Shown: positions 11,001 to 23,074 of the stretch, in pieces
How the letters are laid out: the number at the start of each line of letters is the position of its first letter
How positions within the stretch are numbered: the first letter of the stretch is position 1
Origin: Tubiluchus corallicola
Taxonomy: Eukaryota; Priapulida; Priapulimorpha; Priapulimorphida; Tubiluchidae
NCBI GenBank assembly: GCA_030141605.1
Contig: JAQGDQ010000455.1
Coordinates: 121,776 to 185,775, forward strand
Reading direction: 5' to 3'
DNA length: 64,000 bases
Translations under genes and position numbers: made by a program
The notes under the pieces: model-generated
What the model was told of the DNA's origin: nothing
What the model saw: only the letters and a program-made list of their open reading frames with translations
Database searches by the model: none

Positions 11001-13644
11001 AATTCTTGTCATTGTGTAATTTAATAAATTTTTATTTTAATGTTTTAGTTCCTATTCGTAAAGTTTACTTCCACTAAAGTTCCTTTTATTTTACTTTCCT
11101 TACTTTATTTTCGTTAAATTGCTATGAATTAATTTTTGCAGATATGAAAAAATGATCTCTGGAATGTACATGGGAGAAGTGGCTAGGTTGGTGTTGCTCA
11201 GACTCACACAAGAAGGTTTATTATTTAATGGTGAAGTGTCAGAAGAACTTGCAACAAAGGGTCTATTCTACACTAAATACGTTTCTGAAATAGAGAGGTA
11301 AGTTTAATGGTGTATTGTTCTATGTTTGCTTATATTTCAAACTTACACCTATAATAAACACTGCGTCTTAGAATATTATTAATCTATGCACCTTGTTCGT
11401 GATTTTTTGAGCTCAAACAAGATAGCACACACAATTTAATTGCCAAATTTAATTCATATTTTAACTTGATTTTAGACAAAATGTTTACATTGTTTTGTTG
11501 CTGCAATTAACCTTTCTGATGGCTAAACGAAAGTGATCCTTTACAGTGATCCACCAGGTTCTTTCAATAATGTTGTGCAAGTACTGGAAGACATGGGTGT
11601 AACATCATATACGGATGAAGAGTGCAGAATAGTTCGTATGGTGTGTGAGCATGTATCTCGTCGGGCAGCTTTTCTTTGTGCTGCTGGTAAGTGCTGTGGT
11701 AAATTAACATTTTGTCTTACTTTTGTGTACAGCCATGTTGATATAGTGTTTAACTTTCTGGCATTCGGTTCATGTAGTCTACTATGACAAAGTAAATGTT
11801 TAATTTTTGAATGTTTGTTTTATTCTCTATTTTCTCACTTACATTGTAGGTCTTGCTGCTTTACTGAATAAAATCAATCAGCCAGATGTGACAATAGCTG
11901 TTGATGGCTCCGTATACCGTTTTCATCCGAAAGTACACGACTTGCTCGTGGAAAAAATCTCAGAGCTTAAACATCCAGAATTAAAAGTAAGTTTGCCACT
12001 TGTTAGCCATGTATTAAAGCTCTTTTTTGTTTTTATTATTTTTGTAGCTTGTAATTGCAGCTTTAATCGTTGGTGTTAGCGGTTACATTTAACTTTTTAT
12101 AGTTTTTGTTCTACCTCAATGCTTCCTGCTGGTTTTGCACAATAGTACTTTTTTCTGTTCACGTTTTCTAGCAAAGCACGCTTTACGTTTTTTATGTTTG
12201 TATTTTCAGTTTTCGCTGACTCTATCCTCAGATGGGTCTGGCATTGGTGCTGCTATTATAGCGGCTGTTTCTCAAAGGTTGAAACAGTAACAATACCAAG
12301 AAAAAAGAGCACAAATCCAATTTTTTCTATAGATGTTAAGCTAGCCATTTAGGAGTTAGGATGTTGTTATGTAAATTTACACGACATTTTGGGACCAACG
12401 TTACTTTTGTCATTGTCAAAATATATCACATTATAATAAAGCAGAAACTACAAACTATATGAGCTCACAAAGCTACACACTCACTTATATTGACTGCTTT
12501 TATTTAAGTCAGTGAATTTGGTCAAAATGTATCAATTCGGTATGCTCAACTGTGCACAATCGTATTGTTATACTAGTAAACAATGCAGCTCAACTCTGCA
12601 TTTTGAACTGTTTAGTGGTACAAGATAACTCTCGTACTAAGTTGCCACTGATCTATAATTTTTTTAATGTAAGCTGTATTTATCATTTTGATAATGATAT
12701 TTCTTTTGTAAATGTGTTTTATGTGTATGTTGTGACTTGTGAAATTGTATTGCAGTATCATGTAATCTAATTAAAACGGGTACAAATATTATACTAATAG
12801 CTATTATGTAGTGTAGAGTACAAGTGTACATATGACATACTCTCATAAGTTTTCTTTAGCTGACATTGTTTCATATTTTTATTTATTTTATTGTTTTCTT
12901 GCCTGTCACCAATCTTTTGAGTTAGAAAATGTCAAAAAATTATATCTTCATTCTATTTTTGTTTTACGAATGTTGACAAGCACAATGATTTTTCTATCAT
13001 TGAAAGTTTCTAAACAGATTCTGAATAATTATCTGTTGAGCTACACATAAATGCTACTAAGAAGCTAAACCTTTAAGACAGGCACTGAAAGAAAATTGTT
13101 TCTTTGCAATGCTTACCTTTATAAGTAACATGTACAGTGGAAGAATATGTAGATTTTGTTTGCATAATCGTGTTATTTATTAAACTTGTTACGAGTTGAT
13201 TATTGTGTTGGCAGCCTTTTATTTTTCTGCGTGAGTGCAAAAGCTATATCACAATGTTATTGTGCTACAAATGCTTTCCAGTGAAACTGTAACATTTCTT
13301 AACTTTCACTTTGTCAAATTTATCTTTGTCATCAACATGACACACGTAATACATGTGTTGTAGTGGATAAGTCGAATGATCTGTTTTAATGTACCAAAAT
13401 GCATGGCATCTTCCTTATCTGCTGCTTTTTGCTATGCCTCTGGTATTGGACTTAACCTACTAAAATCCGTAATCTACATTCTAGTACTTTGCTATTTTGT
13501 GTGCTTAGGGTTCTAACGGTGCATGTCTTCACTTTTTGCTATTTGTTGTTCTAGTTTCATCTCACACTGTCGGAGGACGGAAGCGGGCGTGGTGCCGCAA
13601 TTGTCGCTGCTGTAGCTTACCGCATGGAACAGAGAATCAAGTAG
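7883..13644 (+). CDS. Hexokinase, single-domain, with two alternative terminal exons
   Basis: Phosphorylates glucose to glucose-6-phosphate in the cytosol, the entry step of glycolysis. Coding exons: 7883-8032 (or shorter), 9046-9208, 9703-10061, 10212-10391, 10665-10777, 11142-11297, 11547-11686, 11850-11986, then either 12210-12290 or 13555-13644. All internal phases match across GT-AG introns. Counting from the long start (492 or 495 aa), visible hallmarks are [11 protein letters not shown] near 110-120 (phosphate 1), LGFTFSFPC at 177-185, WTKGFKC at 198-204, NDTVGTL at 235-241 with catalytic Asp236, [11 protein letters not shown] near 257-267, and NTEWGAFGD near 288-296. Length fits one invertebrate 50-kDa unit, not the fused 100-kDa vertebrate form. 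Glucokinase naming would not change the call. Two donors in exon 1 leave the N-terminus uncertain. Confidence 0.95.
9046..9208 (+). CDS. Hexokinase coding exon 2
   Basis: Follows a tccag acceptor and ends at G|GTGAGT. It encodes [15 protein letters not shown] to VRSVPDGT, the N-terminal helical region through the conserved PDGTE segment, whose Glu codon is split 1/2 with exon 3. Confidence 0.95.
9703..10061 (+). CDS. Hexokinase coding exon 3 (glucose and phosphate binding)
   Basis: Begins after gttgcag and ends at AAA|GTAAGT. It carries [26 protein letters not shown] and WTKGFKC, core small-domain motifs of hexokinases. It is the longest exon and the strongest single piece of evidence for the family. 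Confidence 0.97.
10212..10391 (+). CDS. Hexokinase coding exon 4 (catalytic Asp)
   Basis: Sixty in-phase codons from [17 protein letters not shown] to DNPKE. NDTVGT holds the general-base aspartate, and [11 protein letters not shown] is the conserved glucose/ATP loop. The donor is GAG|GTGTGC, weaker than its neighbours. Confidence 0.95.
10665..10777 (+). CDS. Hexokinase coding exon 5
   Basis: Encodes [14 protein letters not shown] to MNKGRQ, including the NTEWGAFGD glucose-contact motif. It ends with TT of a split Leu codon before GTAAGC. Confidence 0.95.
11142..11297 (+). CDS. Hexokinase coding exon 6
   Basis: Follows tttttgcag. It encodes [18 protein letters not shown], the conserved helix of the large domain, on to YVSEIE, and ends AG|GTAAGT. 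Confidence 0.95.
11547..11686 (+). CDS. Hexokinase coding exon 7
   Basis: Runs from [14 protein letters not shown] to [15 protein letters not shown], a standard large-domain segment with the VSRRAA motif. It ends G|GTAAGT in phase 1. Confidence 0.95.
11850..11986 (+). CDS. Hexokinase coding exon 8
   Basis: Encodes [20 protein letters not shown], the nucleotide-site region (TIAVDGSVY), through HPELK, and ends in phase 0 at AAA|GTAAGT. Both terminal exons begin in phase 0 and so can follow it. Confidence 0.95.
12210..12290 (+). CDS. Hexokinase terminal exon A
   Basis: Follows tattttcag. It encodes 26 residues starting [15 protein letters not shown] and ending QRLKQ before TAA. This is the family's C-terminal segment (usually DGSGKGAA), with Ile at the position that is usually basic. 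A polyadenylation signal AATAAA follows at 12435-12440. It aligns with exon B at 18 of 26 residues, so the two are duplicates. Confidence 0.9.
   Translation, partial: FSLTLSSDGSGIGAAIIAAVSQRLKQ
12435..12440 (+). other. Polyadenylation signal after terminal exon A
   Basis: AATAAA lies 145 nt after the stop of exon A, giving a short 3' UTR and making this form a complete transcript without exon B. Confidence 0.5.
13555..13644 (+). CDS. Hexokinase terminal exon B
   Basis: Follows a pyrimidine tract and ttctag. It encodes 29 residues starting [15 protein letters not shown] and ending EQRIK before TAG. It keeps the basic residue (Arg) in DGSGRGAA, closer to the canonical family C-terminus than exon A. 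It lies 1.26 kb beyond exon A and has its own candidate AATAAA at 14224-14229. Confidence 0.9.
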   Translation, partial: FHLTLSEDGSGRGAAIVAAVAYRMEQRIK

Positions 13645-16600
13645 TTCTTGTTGATAACATGACATGCTACTAACAGTAGAAATTTGTTTATACAGTGTTA
13701 TGTGGTAGCCGAAGTGCAAAAACGTTAAGTTAACTGTTGTTAAATACAACGGTAGTTTGAAAAGGGTTTTATGCATGCTTAATAGAATGGGGCATGTCAA
13801 TTTTATCAGTGGTTGTGCCAGTACAAATCACGTAAGCAGCTCGAATTATTATTGAATAATAATTTTGAATTTTGAATTATCATTGCTTTTCTTTGATATA
13901 CTAATATACTATGCGTTTATATCTTATTTTTTAAATGCCAATCTGCTCTAAGTAATGTCTACATTTGACTAATATATGTGAAACCTGGAAAAACTTACAC
14001 AAACTAAATTTACAAGTTTATGGCAAACGAGTATCAGGAATTCTTGTGGTGTGCATACATGTGCATTACAATTACTAACATCTAAACAATCTGTTTTAGC
14101 TTGATTGCTCATGTTTTAACTCAGCTTTGGCTGTATATACTTGTTTTTTATGTATGTCTTTGATTAGTACTACTGACCAATTAATTATCCAGGTACCATC
14201 AAGGCAAAGTTTGCCGTATTTACAATAAATACTTCAGACGGAAAATCAGCTTCAGAATAATTTTAAATTTATTGAACAATTTCCGTATCAGAAATAATTT
14301 TTATTTTATGCTATAATAGACACACAGGCTATAATGGACACACTTAGGAAAATTTTTAAATTAGTTCATGTGAAAATTGCTGTAGTGTTTTATAAACATT
14401 TAACTCGGTATAATCCCAGCTAGATAGCACTCAATTTTTTTTTGTACCAAACTATAGACTTGCTAATAATGATTTCGGGCTTGGCTTCGCATAAACATTA
14501 ATAGCACCTGACATTACCTTAATGTTGGCTCTTGGCCAAGGTCGTACCTTGGTGTAACTGTGTACCGGAGCAAATCTAGGCTTTTGGTCCAATCGTGTAT
14601 ATGCTTTATTTTGTCCAAGTGATTATCCAGCAGCTTCACTATTTCCACTTTTATTTAAATCAATTTTTCATAGTCTTTACTCCCTTTCCCTAAACTTGTT
14701 TGCACTTGCAAGGTTCTAGAAGTTTTTTTAATGAAAATTTCTACTTAAACAACGAAGACAGTTTGCCCAAGTTAACTGTGTCATTTTAAGACATAATGAC
14801 ATTTGCTGCTTTCGACTGTAGCAACATTTTGTGCTTGATGCATGATTATAAATATATCCAGCAGTTAATGTTTTTGTTAACATATGAGAAAATTTGCACT
14901 GTAGGTGGCGCTACGATGTAAATTTGTTAACAGTGGTTTTATGTTATAAACATTACAGCAGAGTGACGACTATTTCAACATTTTTCGAATAAATAAGCAA
15001 ATGTGTTGCACGACTTCAGAAGATTTAAAAACCCAAACCAATCGCACACTAAGTTGCACGACTTCAGAAGATTTAAAAACCCAAACCAATCGCACACTAA
15101 GTTTTTTAACATTAAATGCTAACAATTTGTGATTCTCTTTTGTGTTGTGCGATCTCCTAACATTTATGAGCTTTAATAAATGGACGGACACACACACGGC
15201 ACAGTTTAGCATTTTTCGTAGCTGGTGCTGACGTCTCAGATGCTAGGAAAACACAATCATCGGCAACGAGAAACGTTAGAAGTTACGTTTTCGTCCATTT
15301 AGTGTCACACCACTGTCAATACTGGAGAGCAAAGAGAGTTTTTAGCTGAATATGCGAAATATACTGGTGGTACAGTATGTGTGTCTTTTGTTAAATTTTG
15401 TAAGTGTTCTTAACCTCAATGAAAATATTATGTTTAGCTGCCACAGTGCAAATTGGTGTGGCAGAAAGTTTTACACTGGATATTTAGACCAAATTTAATA
15501 GACTTGTTGACGGAACAACGTAATTTAACTTAGCAAATGTACATCATTAACCTTGCCAACTATTAAGTCTTAAAGTAATGTGTAACCTATAAACTGAGAC
15601 TATTCGCGTCTACCTGGGATGACAACCTATTTGTAGCACTTTAGCGTTAACGTCTAAACGTAGTCTGTATATTTTGTCTTAGTTTTAATTTATGGTTTTC
15701 TCGTTTCGTTTGGTAAGACTGAACTTTGCAATCGCATTTATTATCAAATAGTGTTGAAAAATTTTAATTTTTTCTGTGTTGTGTATAAACTGCACCAAGT
15801 TGTCATGGATTACGTTGGGCTGAGGCTGCTAAATACCGGGCTTATTTTTCGTTTAATGTTGTGTTGTTTGCTATAAACAATGGTTATTACCATTAAAATC
15901 TTTAGCTTAACGTTTCTGTAATGCTTTATGTCCAGATATTGTGAAAACATTTAGTAAAATTATTTTTACGCATATCAATTATGTATGCGGTATGCCCTAT
16001 GCTGCAATTGTTTTACTTGATTATCTCTCATAATAATTTACATTATTCTTAGGTTAACTCAGGGAATTTTAGTGTTTAAGTTTCTTGTGTCTTCATCACC
16101 ACTCTGTTAGGCGTAGCGCTATCACCTATATACGCGGCTCTCGATGGTATAATCTGTATAAACTTTGCACAAATAAACGTTAACGTTGTTATCTTCAGTA
16201 TTTCTCGTTCGTCTTTAATTTCTTTTTTGTTTGAGCGTAACTTTAACACGAAATTCCTATGTCTATATAAACTTCCAATTGACTTATTGTTACTTCAAAA
16301 AAATACATACAATTTATAACGTATATAAATGGAAGTTGCATTATAAAACATTGCGTTTGGAAATGGCCGATAGATGGCGCGGACAGATCCCGAGTCTCAA
16401 CGATTAAAAATATGTCTGGCTGAAGCCTATACGTAGTTAATATTGAGTAAACACGTGAATTGTTGTTGACATTCTGACCTGCATGCAACGAAATCATATT
16501 AGTTAAGACGTGATTAATTGTTTATAGTGTAGTTATCGCACAAACAAGTTGCAAGTTTGATAACACTTTGTAACTTTTGCCAGTGAATTTTTCATTGATT

Positions 16601-16747
16601 TTTTTTAAATGTTCCAAACGCAAAATATGGTTCTAGCATGTGCGTTTGTCAGTCGACAGTCAGCGTGAAGAACTAGTAGGTACGTGATCTTTGGTTTAAT
16701 TTTCAAAATGTGCATTTCTGAGTAGGTTGTTTGCCTTTATCAACATA
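13645..16747. other. Hexokinase 3' UTR, then intergenic DNA
   Basis: AATAAA at 14224-14229 is the best 3' end for the exon B transcript. Beyond it there is only AT-rich DNA and a perfect 48-bp tandem duplication near 15 kb. No further gene is recognised. Confidence 0.45.
15005..15100. repeat. Perfect 48-bp tandem duplication
   Basis: Two adjacent identical units start at 15005 and 15053, each opening gttgcacgacttcag and ending cgcacactaa. The lack of any difference implies a recent event. Confidence 0.95.
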
Positions 16748-17170
16748 GCTTAAAGGAAGACAAGATGATTTTTCATATATTAACATATCTCATTCCATGA
16801 GCGCGTTGCACGTGTTTGTCAAAACGAAACTTGAAATGCTACTATAAGAGACTCAGGGTGTTGTACTAAGACACTGCAAGTTTTAAAATAAAAATTTTAA
16901 TCTCATATTTACCGCTGTGCTCACACATTACCTGTCGAACATGTGCAGTACGTCAGACACGAACACCTCTGAACTGAGAGGTACAGCACCTGTCTTTTGT
17001 GCGACGGCACAAAATTGCTGGCGTTAATGTCCATCTAATTAGTGAATGGTGAAATGCCTGTAACAACGAAGAACTAGTGGCGCGAACGCGAAATTGCGTT
17101 TGCGTGGTAATAATTCTTTCACGCAAGTCATTTTTGAAAAAAAATACAGTGTTTCCTTTCAATATTTTAA
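16748..17170 (+). repeat. Interspersed repeat family R2, copy 1
   Basis: It starts taaaggaagacaagatgat and ends gtttcctttcaatatttt. Internal landmarks are ccgctgtgctcac, acgaacacctctgaac and ggtaataattctttcacg. The same order occurs inverted at 28752-29200 and direct at 30834-31205. The two ends share an inverted AAAGGAA-type match, hinting at a MITE. The copy lacks a segment (pos. near 16790) that the other two retain. Confidence 0.75.
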
Positions 17171-17318
17171 ATAGTAGATTATTTAAAATCGCTCGGTTTT
17201 CCCATAAGCGACCAATCAGAAATGGGCTTTGCTAATACGTAATCGGCAAGGGTGCTTGTTTAGCTGAAAAAAGAGACGTCTACTCACGTGTTTATGAAGT
17301 TATGAAATACATTGCACC

Positions 17319-17447
17319 ATGGCTGATAAAACCGAAACAATAATTTTGGAAGTGGAAGGGAGTCCAACATTATATGATAAAAGCCTAACTGAGTACAAAG
17401 ATAGTACAAAAACATCTTTTGCAAGACAATGTTTCTGTTTATTTATG
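17319..17447 (+). CDS. MADF-domain-like first exon (candidate)
   Basis: ATG in a strong Kozak context (caccATGG) opens MADKTETIILEVEGSPTLYD then KSLTEYKDSTK. This matches the start of MADF (Myb/SANT-like) domains, whose pattern is a hydrophobic helix, P-x-LYDKS and YKD. A possible donor (ATG|GTGAGA) follows 17447. The usual Trp of the next helix is missing, and a long CT tract follows. It could be the first exon of a real MADF regulator or the second gene of a PIF/Harbinger transposon, as at 39.4 and 42.3 kb. Later exons were not found. Confidence 0.45.
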
Positions 17448-17489
17448 GTGAGAATCTGTCTGTCTGTGTTCCGTTTGTTTGTGTGTTCG

Positions 17490-18190
<701 letters not shown>

Positions 18191-18194
18191 AAGT

Positions 18195-18790
18195 TAACAA
18201 TATTCGTCTTAAAATTATGTATCTCTTACATGTTGTCTTTTATCATGCGCAGAACTTGCATTACCAGTAACGCAGTAAAATTTGCAAATTTAAACTCCCT
18301 CGATGACCGTTATCTTGAAGTCGCAGATATTCGTTACATGATGACGTTGTAGTAGACCAGTCATTTTAACGGTAAGTCGCTGGAAGCAAGATTAGATAAC
18401 ATTCCTTAAAAATAACAGCGCATTCGTAGCGCACACTTCACAAATTAAGCAAAAAATAAATTACTTTATCTTGTCGATAAGATTAATAATATGTTTTTGG
18501 TGAAAAAGTTAGCGATTTCTGGTACACGATGGGATAGTGAAACAGTTAACGATTTCTGGTGCACGCTGGGATATTGAAACCGTGAAACAGTTAACGTATC
18601 TGGTACACGCTGGGATAGTGAAACTGTGAAACATTTACCAGCTGGCGCAAACATTTTAGATTATCAAGAAGTTTCGTTTTCAGTTATATGTCCTTCAAAC
18701 AGATAAGCATAATGCAAACTATTATAACTTTGTACACCAAGTTTTTGAGGCATATGTAAAATTCCCTTTTCTTCTCTTTTAACAACGACA
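18195..18790 (+). repeat. Interspersed repeat family R1, copy A
   Basis: Landmarks in order: attcgtctt, agaacttgcat, taaactccctcgatgaccgtt, gattagataacatt, gcattcgtagcgcac, ataagattaataat, ctggcgcaaac, ttcaaacagataagc and a pyrimidine-rich end. The same order is seen in copies B (23075), C (55915) and D (50030, minus). This copy carries an internal expansion of about three units at 18520-18640. The family length is about 450-500 bp without a protein-like frame. Confidence 0.75.
18520..18640. repeat. Triplicated segment inside R1 copy A
   Basis: Three diverged units of roughly 45 bp contain ctggtacacgatgggata, ctggtgcacgctgggata and ctggtacacgctgggata. The other R1 copies have the segment once, so the expansion happened after insertion. 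Confidence 0.7.
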
Positions 18791-18814
18791 GATAACGGCA
18801 GAAGCAAATGCAAG

Positions 18815-19260
18815 GATAACAGGTAGAACAGAACAGAATAGAATTTTATTTTTTACATGGAGCACATTAAATTGTGTACACTATATTTCTTTAATGGTCT
18901 CCATGGCACGTTGGTATTACTTAAAGTTTAAAACAGAACAGAATACCTTGAAATTAAACAAAACTAACAACCGACCAAGTACTAAAACAATTAAGTCACA
19001 AAATACTTTGTAAAATTAGATACGGGCTGGAAGCAAAAGTTATATAAAAGTACTAACTTAAACGGGTTAAAGTTCTTTATACTAAACAAAATTAGCTACA
19101 ATTACAATTACTAAATCAGACACATTATAAAACAGTTCGTAAAATAATACATAAAGCTTGCAACCAGTTTGTAAAATTTCAGTCAATAAATCTGTTTTTA
19201 GGCGTTAAAATTTAATTAATAAAAACGTTTGTGATACATAAAATACAGGAAAACAATACA
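18815..19260 (-). repeat. Possible LINE 3' tail (minus strand)
   Basis: Read on the minus strand, the segment ends in taaaattctattctgttctg, a degenerate short tandem tail of the type seen at the 3' ends of some CR1-like LINEs. A related piece, cagaacagaatac, lies at 18932-18944. No RT frame is preserved, so this is only a suggestion. Confidence 0.3.
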
Positions 19261-20570
19261 TGTAGTCACGGGTAAGAGTGTTATCATCTGATTTAATTGT
19301 TTTTTGATCTTAGAAGCCAAAGAATTAGAATTGTATAATAGTGACATGACTAAACGTGACACGACTGAAGCCACGTGCGTGACTCATACAATTATTTCTC
19401 AACTATAAAAGTGCGCAAAATATTGTTGGAATTTGGCTATTAATGTGAGACGGTAGGTAAGGCAGCATCAGTTGGAAAAATGTCTGTGCCCGAAACGCAA
19501 ATTTAACATTCCTTGGTTTTGGAAAATTTAATATTCTTGTATTTATTTGGAAAAAATATTTGATGGGTCGGTTGACTGTACGAAAGCTTAAAAGCTCAGA
19601 ACAGTAAAGACGCTGAACGTTCAACACTCTGGCATAGAAAACGAATATCGCAGCTGTTACAACACATCTATTACTAACTTTTTAAATGGCTTAGTGTATG
19701 TCTATTAGACACCTGCAGGTCTAGGCCTATATATCCACACTAGGTGCGAGGTTTGCACATTATTGATCACTTGTGGATTATCACGATAAAAAACTGGTTT
19801 TGCACGTACTGTTGAAAGAGTTATAACAGTAACAAACGCTTAGCGTAAAATGTCATAAAATTAGATATTTTTAACGTTAAAATTTATTGTTATAGCGGTT
19901 GCTACAACTACTAAAATGACGTTCAGAGTGGACCATTTCATACTCTAGGATGCTAAATGTACGAAAAACTAGAAAAATAAAAAAGCAAAATGCGTGCGCC
20001 GATAATTGTTGCAATTTCGTCTTTACTTTCTTCCTGTCAAACATAATTAATTAATTAAAAAAAACTTGCCACTAACTGCAACATTGGCCACAGTTTTCTC
20101 AGTTTCCTGAATATTCTGGGAATGACCTCTGAGCTAGATTATTACTTGGGATATATTGTATTCCAATCGCCACAATGAAATATCTCGGTGAAATGATAAA
20201 TGTCATACAGGAGCAATTACATTTCCAAGCGGTTGACAGTGACCTTCAAAACTTGTGGCACACTCGCTGTGATATTCTGTGTATTTTTGCAGATGTCATC
20301 AATTGGGCAAAAAAGATGAGCCTGTGATTCGAAGTTGGCTGTACTACTTAAATTTTGACTTTATGTGCACAGTTTCTTTACAGTGGTGTGGCGACTTTTC
20401 TTTATATTAGACTTCTAATTAGTACTTTTCTTCTAGCTTCACAACCTGTCTCTTCCAAAACAGAAGAGGTAATGAAGACGAAACTCGAAGTTATATAAAA
20501 GGTCCTGGAGCCAAAGTTTGGAATTTTATAATATGTCAGCCACTAAGACGTTATTATTATCATCTGGCGG
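19260..20570. other. No recognised feature
   Basis: AT-rich sequence with no gene-like frame. One TAGGCCTA palindrome lies at 19722. Confidence 0.4.
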
Positions 20571-20574
20571 AACT

Positions 20575-21593
20575 GCGCAAGGCTGGCAGTACGGTAAGGT
20601 AGGAAAAAATACCGTACTTCGTACCTTTAAAAAATACCGCCCCGTACCTACAAAATCGAATCGTACCGTAATTCCCTACCAAACTTCGTACTAAGTGCAT
20701 GTAGGATCTACTATAAAAAGATAGAGTGACATAAAAGTTAACTGTAGAAACGATAAGTTTATCAATTGTTGTTATGAAATTATGCGTACTATAAAAACAG
20801 AACTGCTATTCGAGCTTATTTATTTTAAGTTACAAAAGTTACACGGAATTATGCACGAGATATGAAATTATTTTGAGTTAGTTTTTCTTAATAAATAGTT
20901 TTGTGGCAGACACGACGAGTTACGTTCATTAACCAGTTTTTAATTGTTGTCTTAAATTATGTGCTTATTAGTGACAAATTTATAATGAGGATCCAAATTT
21001 AATGTATTGCCTAAAACATTTGTAACTATACCACGCAGGCTAACACGATACGTCTCGAATTTCTGTCGTTGGCAAAGCAAATCTTTAACTCAGATATTGC
21101 ACTCAAGCTATACAGATTTTCTGAAACGAGAAAGAAGGTAAAAACAACACAGGTTAAAATGGCACAGAAAAAAGGCGCGGGTTTTACCGTGTCATTTTTA
21201 CCTGTACCATTTTTGCCGTGCACAGCAGTACATTCCTACACAAATCTTAGAAATAGCAGTTAGAGCAGCGGTGTTACATGAATAGGTGGTAAACAATATA
21301 TCCAGTTTGTATGAGTGCAACAATAAAGGTAAGGTTTTTACGGAAAATGGTAACCGGCGCTTCTAAACAACTTGCCACTCTTGCATCCAAAGCGAACCAA
21401 CCTAGCCGTTTTGTTAGGGTGTGCTCTGTGTTAATTAGGGGAGAATAATAAGTCCCCACCCAAGAGGCAAAACAAGTCGTCACAAACGTTGCAAGAACCT
21501 ACGTAAGGTAGTACGGAAAAGGTACGAAAAAGTGCCGTAATTTCGTACCGTACCGTACGGTACTGGCAGCTTTTGAGCTGTGCCAATCCGCCC
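20575..21593. mobile_element. Inverted-repeat element with GTACGGTA ends (candidate)
   Basis: Left end: tggcgga, then ctggcagtacggta, then several more GTAC/GGTA motifs. Right end: the inverted series taccgtacggtactggcag followed by tccgcc. The two ends pair in reverse with gaps over about 100 nt. About 1 kb lies between them, without a transposase frame. It looks like a non-autonomous DNA transposon. The target duplication could not be fixed. Confidence 0.45.
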
Positions 21594-21599
21594 CAACCA

Positions 21600-23070
21600 T
21601 CGAAACACTGTCAACAGACTAGCTTGCATTATTAGGAGCTCTCGTGAAATAACGCTTTCTTCATTTTAGCGCATGTAAGTTACATTGTCCGCTCGAAAAC
21701 TTAAATATTTTGATGATGACATTGAGGCCTAATACCCGGTGTCATAATTTGTTTACGAAAATAATAATGCTTTCTCACAGGTTATATCGTGCCGAAGATT
21801 TTCAAATTGACTTAACAGTGTCATTTCAGCTTTTGTTTACTACGCAATAATAACTGTGATAGAGGGCAACAACAACAACAATAATTAACAGCAACAACAA
21901 TGATAAACAACAACAACATCATTAGAACCCAAAATCGACACAGTTGGTGCAATCGACATGGACTGATGCAGTAATTAGCGGCACGACATATGTAAACAAT
22001 GAAGAATTAAATTAATAAGTGATGTTGTTGTATTTACAACTATATTTTTATTCCGTTAAGAAGGAACTGTTTAGCGGTTCTCCTTTTGAGACTGTTTCCC
22101 TATGAGCACGCACCCGTATACTGTATTAAATCCACTTCTCGTCCTTCTGACAAACTTTATAGTCGCTGACTGGTTGCTGTTTTTTGGGCATTTATAGTAT
22201 AATCATCGAATCGACCAATGTATTTAGATTCTAAGTTTCAAAAAACGATGCTCACTTTGATTTTAACTGTCATATGCAGTAGAGAAACTGCACAATCATT
22301 TCAATGCTGGTGTATAACCTGTTTCAAAGCCACTAATGGAGCCATTTAAAGACAGCCAGGGAAGCTGCAAAGCTTTTACAAATATTTACAAAATGCTGCC
22401 TTGGGAAGGAAGTACATCATCTTAGTGTGGTAATAACCTCTTAAGTATTTGGCGCATTTATGAGTGCTTAAAACGTCTGATAATCTGTCATGTCCAGTGA
22501 CACTATCTAATCAGCAAAATCCGTGCAAAATGTACCAACATTTCCGTGAATTTTTACATTGAATTGCAGCACAACAAATAATTCGATGTGGACGTAACCG
22601 TTTCGCGGTTCCAAAAGCATTTTCTTAGGCAACACAGGTTTTATAGCTGCATCGTGTTAATTATAATGTATGTAAGGTCCATATTTCCCTCACTTTCTCG
22701 TTCCCTACGTTACAATACTGACTAAGAGTTATGATAGAAAGTCAAGGTCTTAAGTGCTTGGAGGTGTTTAAGAATTGGCGTCTCTGTTCACAGCACCCAA
22801 TTTTGCTTTACCCAGTTTAAGCCAGTGATAAACTGCCAGATACATCTTGGTCTAAAATTGATAGCGTTTTTTTGTTTTGAAGAGTAATTTCTACATGACA
22901 TATAGAGTTTGATTGGCTACATGACAGATCTTGTTAGGTGACAGAAACCAGGAAGCGGATGTTTAATTAAGTTAATTAGTTAGTGTGGATAGTCCTAATT
23001 GTGAAGTGAGGTAAGCTTCCGCTTGATTTGTTATTCTATTGAAATTTAAAGCACAAGAAAACCCTCCATA
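21600..23070. other. No gene; short CAA-rich stretch
   Basis: An impure CAA tract lies at about 21868-21918. The rest is AT-rich and featureless by eye. Confidence 0.4.
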
Positions 23071-23074
23071 TACA

